64,000 nt of DNA, taken from assembly GCA_019638795.1 (NCBI GenBank), contig JAHBTB010000005.1, positions 174,537-238,536 on the forward strand. The letters run 5' to 3'. This DNA is from Fimbriimonadaceae bacterium. Its GTDB lineage: Bacteria; Armatimonadota; Fimbriimonadia; Fimbriimonadales; Fimbriimonadaceae. This document shows positions 57,335 through 64,000 of this stretch, piece by piece. The position numbers and the translations under genes are program-made. Positions within the stretch are counted from its first letter, which is position 1; each line of letters starts with the position of its first letter. Under the pieces are notes generated by a model. That model did not search any database. It saw only the letters and a list, made by a program, of their open reading frames with translations, and had not been told where the DNA came from.

Positions 57335-59413
57335 CTATTGACGGTTGCGCACAATTCTGATGCCCTCGTTTTCTCCCCGTCTCAGTAACTCCACCAAGAT
57401 GAGAGCCTGCTTGTCCGAAGGTATGCCCTGGGGTTCCTTAGTCACAACGCCCAGAATACTTGCTTCCTTGTCGGTGAGGACCCTTTGATTGGCCAAGTGG
57501 CTCCTAATCTGTCGCCACGTGCCTGCCGAGACTTCCATGACTTGGGAAACTGCGGCGACACCGTCTATCACGATTTGCTCCTTCTTGGCTGCCTTCTTCT
57601 CGATCCTCTCCTGCTCCGGCGGAATGAGCAAACTGTAAAACTCAGAAGGCAAGTTCCCCTCGAGAGTGGGCACGCGGAGCTTCATCCGATCCCAACAGGC
57701 TGGGCGCTTTGCCCACTCGGTCACGTTTGAAATGCCGATGGCAGGATTGCGAAGCTCATCATTGGCAAAAGATGCAGTGACCTTGAGAGCGTCTAGGAGT
57801 GCCGCACCAGTCTTTTGTGTAGTCCATGTAAGTCCGAGGTCAACCACGCACCTCCGAATCCGTGCGATCTCTGCAATGAGCGCAATACTGTAAGCGACGA
57901 TGTTGGCTCGGTAACCACCGTCATACCAAGGCTGAGCAGACACCAGTTTCTCAGCGGCACGGAACACCAAGGCTCTCGCAATAACACGCCTGAAGTAAAA
58001 CTCGTTGAATGATTCCGGATCCTTTTCCCATTCCGTGGCAATCCGGTCTGCGTAGCGCACGAAGTTTTTTTGCGCACCCAGATTCACCCATCGAGGGTGA
58101 TCCTCCCAAGTGTTCTCGAACTTTGCCAAATCGGTTTTGGTGAACATCTGGTTCTTCGGAAACTCTGCCGAGAACTTCTTCTGCTCGCCCGGAGTCCGCT
58201 TCGCGAGCTCATCTTGGTACTGTCCTCTACTTCGCTCATAGAACCACTTCGTGCCACGAATAGAGCCCATTACGGCTGGCGTAAACATTCGCCGCGAGAG
58301 CTCCTCCATTCGTATGTGGAATGGTGAGTTGGAGAATAGGTCAGCAGCGCTAACTTTGTTCTGCGTGTTGGCGTACTCGGCGATCCGTGGGACAATGCGC
58401 TCTCCAAGCAATTGGTCCACCACCGAGAGCTTCATCTGCACGAAGACTTCGGAAAGGGATGCTTTATCGGATCGGCGTGTGTGGAACAATGAAGCGGTGG
58501 TTTGCCCACCGTTCACAATCTGAAGGTCCGTGATGCGCCGAATCGTGAGCCCCTTGTCGGTCGCCTCGACCTCCACATTGCTCGCAGTGGCGGTTATCCC
58601 GTTGTTGAACGCAAAGAACATCGAAGGCTCTTTAAGGATCGTTGACCGAATGCCCTTGTTGATGGCGCCACGATTCTGCAAGAAGGCCCGAACATTAGAC
58701 TCCAAGAGCCGTGCCCCAAACTGCTCGTACAAGTCTGCTAACATGCGCCCCGGAATCACCGTGAGGTAGGACATGTACTCGTTAGAAGCTAGCGGCGCTT
58801 TGAGGCAGGGTAACCCGCGATCAAATATTTCAACGAAGTCAATCTCTAAGGGTTCGCGTTGCCCGCTGGCGAGTCGCTGACGGTAGAGCCGGTCTATATC
58901 CCAAACTTGGTAGGAGACTGGTCGGCCCGCCAGCACCTTCTCGTCCAGTGATTTCACCCGGTCGCTGAGGCGCCGCTCTGAAACTAAGAAGATATTGACC
59001 TTCTGGATGCTTTCGGCTCGGTCGGCAATCTGCCGGGCAAGACCATATTCGGCCGAGGTTTCTTCCAGTTCACGGTAAAGTCCCTTATCCACGCAGGCGA
59101 GGAAGAAATTCGAAGATCGCTTCAGGGCACTCGTAACCTCTGTTTGCGTCAGGGTCTCAACGCCGTCGCGAAACTCAAAGTCAGCCACAAACAGGCTCAG
59201 CGTCCCTTCATCGTCAAACCAGTACCCGTCCACGCGGGCGCCACGCCCGCTGTCCCAGTGACAGAACTCGAACCCTTCAAGATCGCCATTCTCACGGATG
59301 TCCTCTGCCACGTGCATGGTGAACTCAGCCAGCTGAAAGTCGCCTCTGGCTTCAGCATTCGCCAAGTACTCTTGACGGTAGTCCTCAAAGAACTGCTCCA
59401 AGGTCAGGTCCAT
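57335..59413 (-). CDS. AIPR-family protein, last gene of an Mza-type defence operon
   Basis: 692 residues. AIPR ('abortive infection phage resistance') features are visible in the middle: FLQNRGAINKGIRSTILKEP, SMFFAFNNGITATASNVEVE and RITDLQIVNGGQTTASLFHT, then RIAEYANTQNKVSAADLFSN. The FNNGITA and NGGQTT motifs are diagnostic. AIPR proteins occur in phage-defence loci; their molecular activity is poorly defined. The N-terminal ~200 residues (WDSGRGARVDGYWFDDEG) may hold a divergent nuclease-like fold, which I cannot confirm. The ATG lies two bases after the DUF4420 stop. Codon use is less GC-biased than in the rest of the window. It corresponds to the MzaE position. Confidence 0.88.
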   Translation of the reverse strand: MDLTLEQFFEDYRQEYLANAEARGDFQLAEFTMHVAEDIRENGDLEGFEFCHWDSGRGARVDGYWFDDEGTLSLFVADFEFRDGVETLTQTEVTSALKRSSNFFLACVDKGLYRELEETSAEYGLARQIADRAESIQKVNIFLVSERRLSDRVKSLDEKVLAGRPVSYQVWDIDRLYRQRLASGQREPLEIDFVEIFDRGLPCLKAPLASNEYMSYLTVIPGRMLADLYEQFGARLLESNVRAFLQNRGAINKGIRSTILKEPSMFFAFNNGITATASNVEVEATDKGLTIRRITDLQIVNGGQTTASLFHTRRSDKASLSEVFVQMKLSVVDQLLGERIVPRIAEYANTQNKVSAADLFSNSPFHIRMEELSRRMFTPAVMGSIRGTKWFYERSRGQYQDELAKRTPGEQKKFSAEFPKNQMFTKTDLAKFENTWEDHPRWVNLGAQKNFVRYADRIATEWEKDPESFNEFYFRRVIARALVFRAAEKLVSAQPWYDGGYRANIVAYSIALIAEIARIRRCVVDLGLTWTTQKTGAALLDALKVTASFANDELRNPAIGISNVTEWAKRPACWDRMKLRVPTLEGNLPSEFYSLLIPPEQERIEKKAAKKEQIVIDGVAAVSQVMEVSAGTWRQIRSHLANQRVLTDKEASILGVVTKEPQGIPSDKQALILVELLRRGENEGIRIVRNRQ

Positions 59414-59415
59414 GG

Positions 59416-60384
59416 CTACGGCACGCTCCCAAGGACAAGTTGATAGTCGCATCTGAATGGCTCGAGGTGCTCTAGCTCAATTTGGTATTTAACGCGGATG
59501 ACACCGTTCGGAACCTGTGATCTGATGATTCTAGGGAAGCCATCCTCGACCCTAAACGGCTGGTTCCCAACCACTTCGAGCAATGGGTGGTCGTACTCGC
59601 GAAGCGGTATATATCCGAACTCAGCTAGCTTTGACTCAAACTCGAAGGCAACGTCTGTACCGGCAATCAGGGATTGGGCCTCGGCCACGATCTGGTTGAG
59701 GGACTGGCCCGAGTCGTCTCGTGATTCCTTTACGAAGACGATCAGCAGATAAAGAAGCTTTTGTAAAGAATCAAGCTGGTTCTCGGATGAAACACGCACT
59801 GTTCTCGGGTCAGTTGCCACCAGCGACTTCACCTCAACCGCTAAGTCGCTGAAAATGAAGTCTTGTTGAGCGCGCTCTGGCCCGTGCCACGCCCCAACGG
59901 CTCCTCTTGCACCAGCCGGCGTGCCCAAGAGCTCAAGCAGGAACCAAACCTCGGCAAACAGTCCCCTGATCTCTTCCAAACTGAGAACCCGCGCTTGTTT
60001 GCTTGAGAGGAATGCCTTCCACCGACGCAGGTGATTAAGTGCTGTCTCTAACGCCGATGCCGGAGACCTCGCCTCAACAAGCTCGGCCAAGAGGCTATTG
60101 CAAAGCACGTGGAATAGGTCAATGTTTTGCTCACTCTCCAAAGTCAGGACCAAGAGCTGGTTGTCACTGCTCGACGAGCGCAAGTCAATGTCCAACCCAT
60201 GTACCTTCACGGCGCTCTGCTGATAGCGACTCCAATGATCCCCGGCTAATTCAAGCACGAACAGGCGTCGGCCTTGGTGATCGACTGCCCACGAGGCAGG
60301 CGCACGCATGCCAGCTGCAGCCAGCCTGCGATTGATCTCACCCGTCGGTACGGGGATGTCATCCCAAGGGAGGTGTTTACTCAT
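59416..60384 (-). CDS. DUF4420 PD-(D/E)XK-motif protein of the defence operon
   Basis: 322 residues. The sequence DFIFSDLAVEVKSLVATD gives an Asp...Glu-x-Lys set (Asp175, Glu184, Lys186) as in PD-(D/E)XK nucleases, preceded by helices with SLEEIRGLFAEVWFLLELLG. DUF4420 proteins of this type are found next to Z1 and AIPR proteins in defence loci. The ATG at 60384 overlaps the end of the Z1 gene by eight bases; a start further upstream (60402) would add six residues. It probably provides the DNA-cleaving subunit, which is an inference from the fold. Confidence 0.87.
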   Translation of the reverse strand: MSKHLPWDDIPVPTGEINRRLAAAGMRAPASWAVDHQGRRLFVLELAGDHWSRYQQSAVKVHGLDIDLRSSSSDNQLLVLTLESEQNIDLFHVLCNSLLAELVEARSPASALETALNHLRRWKAFLSSKQARVLSLEEIRGLFAEVWFLLELLGTPAGARGAVGAWHGPERAQQDFIFSDLAVEVKSLVATDPRTVRVSSENQLDSLQKLLYLLIVFVKESRDDSGQSLNQIVAEAQSLIAGTDVAFEFESKLAEFGYIPLREYDHPLLEVVGNQPFRVEDGFPRIIRSQVPNGVIRVKYQIELEHLEPFRCDYQLVLGSVP

Positions 60385-63052
60385 CGTAGTCGTCCTCCTC
60401 ATCCGCGTTGTCGTCAGAAGGACCGCGCATCTGCTTGAGCCATACCTTGTTGACCTTCACCTTGACCGTAGGAGCAGTCTCCAAGTAGGGGAAGCTGATG
60501 CCAACTGCGGGAACCCGCTGCGTCTCACCGCTTTCCTTGTCCTTGACCAGCAGTGAGTGAATCATCACCAGCGGCTGGTTGCGAGCTTCCCGGAAGTGTT
60601 TGTCAGACGGCTCTGGGTTGCGCATCGGGTCTTCCTCGTGGTCGCGAACGGCATAGTCTGAGGCCAGTTGCAGCTGATTTGGCGACAGTCCAAGGCGCTC
60701 ATCGCCACGGCTGGCGACTCGATCCTTAGGCATCTTCCACGCCCCATTGTCAGTCACGACCGTCCGCTCCTGAGAACCTAGACGGTGCTCGCTTGGATTG
60801 CCGTCTCCAGCGGGGCCATCAATGAGGAGCACTTCAACCCGTGAGAATTGTTGGGACAGTTCACGTAGAAAGTCAATGGCACTCTTGAGCTCAATATGCA
60901 TCGCCTCAGGCCCAGGGTCGTACTTTGCCAAGAACTCGACTGCCGTGTTTATTGGCACACCACTGCAGACCCACCCTTTACGAGTCACGTGGAGCTCACC
61001 GCCAAACCGTTTGTGCCAATACTCGGCAATGAGGGCTTCGTTGGCCGCGGGGACCTCGCTATCCATCGGCAGTAAGTGCGTTTCAACAAGGCTGCCCGAT
61101 AGATTGCGTTCCAGCTCAACGTTTTCGGCATGGCGCATCTTGTTCTGCGCGGTGATGAGGAGTCGGTCGGGGTGGGTCTCCATATACAGCCCGAACTCTT
61201 TAGGGGTCTTTCCTTGGCGGCGCATCCGTCGAATCTGGTCACGTAAGTCTTCGGTCTTTTCTGCGATGTACGTGTACCACTCGATTGACTGCGGAGGCAG
61301 ATACACACGGCACAGGTCTTCGTAACCGGGACGGTAACCGAACCACCGGCCCATCTGCATCAGCGTGTCATACGTGCTGGTCGTGCGGTGCATATAGCTG
61401 ACCGTGAGCCCCTCCAAGGTGAGCCCGCGAGAGATGCTAAGGCCGCCAATAGCAATGGCAGTGACCGCCTCACCTTTCCGATCGTAAGCGGCATAGTCCA
61501 AAACTTCATCAGACTTGCTGTTGATGACGAACAGCCGCACGGACTGAATAGCGTCGGGAAGGTGCTTTAGGACATCGACCCAAGTCGTTTTGGCGGTCGC
61601 ATACTCACGCTCATATGCGGCTTTGAGCCGTTGCATATGATAGTTGCAGTTGATCCCGTTGCCAATGGCGTAGTTGGCGAGAACCGCGTCTTGCGAGCGC
61701 TTGCGGTAGAGGCTAACCTCTTCTTTGACAGACTGCTGAACCAATACCCGCGCCGACACGTTCACGAGCATTGAACAGTGCTTGTTAGCTTGGCCGCTGA
61801 TCAATCGGATGGCTTTCGCGATGAAGAAGGTATCCAAGGCCTGCATCAGGCTTTCGGGCAAGTGGTCGCCTTCAGCGAATTTGTCTATGTCCACGATCCC
61901 TACCGATGCGAAGCCCGTGGCATCGTCTAACCGCCTAGGCCGCAGAATCCGTTCGCTTGATGCATCTTGAAGAAAGACCTTGTCGGGCCCGAAGTAGGAG
62001 GACGGGGCATCGAGCGCGTAAATGAAATCTCTCGGAAAAAGATCCGCACGGACATCTTCGTCGTAGGCGTCTGGATTGATGAAGATATTGGCAAAAGGCG
62101 TAGCCGTATAGCCGACATAGCAAGACTTCGAGAAGAGGCTCAGAATCCTGCGGAGATGGTAATTCGTCTTGGTAGGATTTACATCCTCGCGACTTGTATC
62201 AACCGAAGCGTTGTCCGCCTCATCGTCAATGAGGAGCATAGGCACATCGCCGATCTGTCCGTTCTTCGCATTGAAGTCGTGCAACCAATTGTATAAGGCC
62301 TTGAGGGTGCTGACATTCTTCTTAATGACCACGACAACTGGCTTTTTGAAGTCGTTGATTTCGCCACCTGTGACATTGGCGTTTCGTACGCTGAAGTCGC
62401 TCACCGTGTTGGTGAGCGTGACCGGGTGCGGAAAGTCAGCAACCAGTGTGCCAACGCCAATTGCTTCCCGCCGTCCCGTGGGATCGCTCGACCGCCCGAC
62501 AAATCCGGTATCAGCGCGACCTTGGGTTTGCGAGCGTAGATTGTTATGAATCCCCGCGACGATGATGATAAACTTGTAGCCTGCATCGGCAGCACGGCAG
62601 ACGAGACCCAAGTAATTGGCAGTCTTGCCCGACTGCACGTGCCCAATGACCAAGCCCCTGCGGTCCCAACTGTCGGGGTCGCTAGGATCCTGCAGGTGTC
62701 CGAGAATGCGATGAGTCACATCGCTCAAAGATTGCACAACGGCCCCAGACCATCCTTCCTGTCCAAGAAGCCTTTCGTAAGCCTCCGAGTAAACCCAATT
62801 GATTTGCTGCTTCTGAACCCAGCCAGAGTCGTGTGGCGATTCTCGACCTACGAGGGAAATCCCTGCCCCCATTCTTGTGTTGATGGAGATCATGGCTTGA
62901 TCTACAGCGTTTTCGAGTGACCCCGTATACTTCAGGTCGGTGGCCAACTTGATCGCCATACCAAAAACCTCGTCACGAGTAGGCAAGGGATCTCGGTGGC
63001 TTACGGCTGCGGTGAGAACGGTGACGAAGTTGCGCTCGGGAATCCCGGTCAT
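60377..63052 (-). CDS. Z1-domain ATPase of the defence operon
   Basis: 891 residues. The Z1 domain is a superfamily 2-like ATPase: Walker A VIGHVQSGKTANYLGLV near residue 136, DVPMLLIDDEADNASVDTS as Walker B near 272, CYVGYTATPFANIFINPDAY (motif III-like), AIGGLSISRGLTLEGLTVSY, and QMGRWFGYRPGYEDLCRVYL near 567 (motif VI-like). The C-terminal ~300 residues contain no domain I recognise and end in an acidic tail (GPSDDNADEEDDYDE). Z1 proteins are characteristic of Mza-type loci with GHKL ATPase, DUF4420 and AIPR partners. The ATG follows the stop of the ATPase gene directly. Confidence 0.93.
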   Translation of the reverse strand: MTGIPERNFVTVLTAAVSHRDPLPTRDEVFGMAIKLATDLKYTGSLENAVDQAMISINTRMGAGISLVGRESPHDSGWVQKQQINWVYSEAYERLLGQEGWSGAVVQSLSDVTHRILGHLQDPSDPDSWDRRGLVIGHVQSGKTANYLGLVCRAADAGYKFIIIVAGIHNNLRSQTQGRADTGFVGRSSDPTGRREAIGVGTLVADFPHPVTLTNTVSDFSVRNANVTGGEINDFKKPVVVVIKKNVSTLKALYNWLHDFNAKNGQIGDVPMLLIDDEADNASVDTSREDVNPTKTNYHLRRILSLFSKSCYVGYTATPFANIFINPDAYDEDVRADLFPRDFIYALDAPSSYFGPDKVFLQDASSERILRPRRLDDATGFASVGIVDIDKFAEGDHLPESLMQALDTFFIAKAIRLISGQANKHCSMLVNVSARVLVQQSVKEEVSLYRKRSQDAVLANYAIGNGINCNYHMQRLKAAYEREYATAKTTWVDVLKHLPDAIQSVRLFVINSKSDEVLDYAAYDRKGEAVTAIAIGGLSISRGLTLEGLTVSYMHRTTSTYDTLMQMGRWFGYRPGYEDLCRVYLPPQSIEWYTYIAEKTEDLRDQIRRMRRQGKTPKEFGLYMETHPDRLLITAQNKMRHAENVELERNLSGSLVETHLLPMDSEVPAANEALIAEYWHKRFGGELHVTRKGWVCSGVPINTAVEFLAKYDPGPEAMHIELKSAIDFLRELSQQFSRVEVLLIDGPAGDGNPSEHRLGSQERTVVTDNGAWKMPKDRVASRGDERLGLSPNQLQLASDYAVRDHEEDPMRNPEPSDKHFREARNQPLVMIHSLLVKDKESGETQRVPAVGISFPYLETAPTVKVKVNKVWLKQMRGPSDDNADEEDDYDE

Positions 63053-64000
63053 CTACTCGATCTCCCCCTTGGCAAACTGTTCAACCAAGAGTTTGCGGTC
63101 GTCATAAAGCCGGGTTGAGAATACGATCTTCATGAATTGCTCTGCATCAAAGGGTCCTTCTGCAAAGAGGGAAAGTTTGAATGCGCGGAGGCGCTCCAAC
63201 GCGTCGCCCTCATCCGTTTCAGGGTTTGCGAAGGACTTGGGGTCACTGGCGTAGTCACTGTAAATGAGGTCAATCGGCAACGCTGCTGGAATCGCCTCAA
63301 GGAGCGCGACGAGGTTTCGCCGCCCGAGGTCGTCAAGTTGGTTTAGCAATTGCACGACGATCGGATGAGTGCGGCTCAACGTGTAGCGGATCTGACCGTG
63401 GTCGGCATAGCGTTCCCAGATCGGAGACTCGGTTTCTTGATGCAACCTTTGACCGCGCCCACGGTGAACATTCACCGCTGCGCCGGTGATCTTCGCCAAG
63501 ATCTGCCGAAGGTGGTCGCGAACGATGCGAGGCGGTTGTGCCCGCGACTTCTTGATGTCGATGGTCCACGCTTCATCAAGAGTGCTTGGAAAGTCAATCT
63601 GAACACGGGCCAATTTTGTTGACTCGCCCTTGGGCACCAACCGAAACCAGTCACCCCAGGCCATGAGGCGGCAATTGCGGTAAACGTACACCCCCTGGTT
63701 TGAGATAAAGTCGCTGCGAGTTCGGTAAAATTCGTACTCACGAGGGCTCAGTCGCGAATGGTGCGGCAATATATAGGCTTGGATCTCTACTCTTTTCCCG
63801 AGCACCATGACAACATCCTTGGGCTGCGTCTGGGTGGCCTTGTTGTTACGGCAAAACGGATCAAATGGACTCAACGGGTGTCCGTTAACGGTGACCTCAA
63901 TCTTGCCGGTGGGCGCGTCGCCTTCGAGAAAGCGGTGGAACACGAGGGAGAGGTGGTCGCGAAGGGCCGATAGCTTGTCATTGACCACAGTATCGCGGTG
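63053..64000 (-). CDS. GHKL/MutL-MORC-like ATPase of the defence operon, C-terminal part (5' end beyond window)
   Basis: The frame is open to the right edge, so at least 315 residues are C-terminal and the N-terminal ATP-binding domain lies outside the window. The visible part resembles the transducer and following region of Hsp90/MutL/MORC-type ATPases: YEFYRTRSDFISNQGVYVYR, NCRLMAWGDWFRLVPKGEST and LARVQIDFPSTLDEAWTIDI, with KKSRAQPPRIVRDHLRQIL after it. In Mza-type systems a MutL-like ATPase precedes the Z1 gene, which fits the order here. An internal GTG at 63988 should not be taken as the true start. The stop codon directly precedes the Z1 ATG. Confidence 0.82.
   Translation of the reverse strand, partial: HRDTVVNDKLSALRDHLSLVFHRFLEGDAPTGKIEVTVNGHPLSPFDPFCRNNKATQTQPKDVVMVLGKRVEIQAYILPHHSRLSPREYEFYRTRSDFISNQGVYVYRNCRLMAWGDWFRLVPKGESTKLARVQIDFPSTLDEAWTIDIKKSRAQPPRIVRDHLRQILAKITGAAVNVHRGRGQRLHQETESPIWERYADHGQIRYTLSRTHPIVVQLLNQLDDLGRRNLVALLEAIPAALPIDLIYSDYASDPKSFANPETDEGDALERLRAFKLSLFAEGPFDAEQFMKIVFSTRLYDDRKLLVEQFAKGEIE

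Noticed and set aside
1..64000. CRISPR arrays, insertion sequences and rRNA genes
   Set aside because: No regularly spaced direct repeats, no transposase-like protein and no rRNA-like sequence were seen on either strand.

Overview
The window is one continuous piece of a GC-rich bacterial chromosome. Codon use is strongly GC-ending up to about 57.0 kb. The best taxonomic hints are a type IV prepilin-like protein with the [19 protein letters not shown] leader and a conserved cysteine/asparagine-rich segment after it, tandem GYF_2-domain membrane proteins, and many exported proteins with no assignable family. I associate this mix with Armatimonadota, Fimbriimonadia in particular. That is an inference from protein style; no rRNA is present to confirm it.

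Layout, left to right. 0-9.2 kb: the 5' end of a formylglycine-generating-enzyme-like lipoprotein, an MFS transporter, an FMN reductase, a cupin, methionine gamma-lyase divergent from an Lrp/AsnC regulator, two GYF_2 membrane proteins, a rhomboid-like protein without the catalytic serine motif, and mutS. 9.3-12.7 kb: a tight operon of a YvlD-like membrane protein, yvcK, gmk and coaBC. 12.7-26.7 kb: exported proteins of unknown function, DAHP synthase, an MrfA-like helicase, tatC, pcrA, lexA, a PpiD-like membrane chaperone and rsmI. 26.8-31.6 kb: a polysaccharide export protein, a very clear bidirectional terminator, an intradiol dioxygenase, Mn-type superoxide dismutase, 5'-nucleotidase and a prepilin. 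31.7-37.2 kb: a pentose-phosphate/glycolysis block of transketolase, a thioredoxin-fold protein, transaldolase and a translationally coupled phosphoglucose isomerase. 37.2-43.4 kb: a large zinc metalloprotease, a small beta-barrel-like protein, a creatininase-family hydrolase and dnaA. 43.7-46.2 kb: thiamine diphosphokinase, a Na+/solute symporter and an FHA protein. 46.2-55.8 kb: a long minus-strand block holding ftsE-ftsX-envC, efp, a cysteine-rich membrane protein, an rtcA homologue, a GH2 glycosidase, a DUF433/DUF5615 toxin-antitoxin pair, tRNA-Lys(TTT) and purM.

The right end (57.3-64.0 kb and beyond) differs from the rest. Base composition becomes visibly less GC-rich and codon use more mixed. 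Four back-to-back or overlapping minus-strand genes encode a GHKL-type ATPase (C-terminal part only, running off the window), a Z1-domain ATPase, a PD-(D/E)XK DUF4420 protein and an AIPR protein. This gene set and order match the Mza-type anti-phage defence systems as I know them. The window cuts off the 5' part of the operon, where a DNA methyltransferase would be expected. This is the most notable system here.

Other points of interest: an RtcA homologue in which arginine seems to replace the catalytic histidine; a TolB-like propeller joined to a pilin-body-like C-terminus; a recurring pattern of -10-like hexamers only 6-8 nt before start codons that lack a Shine-Dalgarno sequence (possible leaderless transcription); and gene neighbourhoods missing usual partners (dnaA without dnaN, gmk-coaBC without rpoZ).
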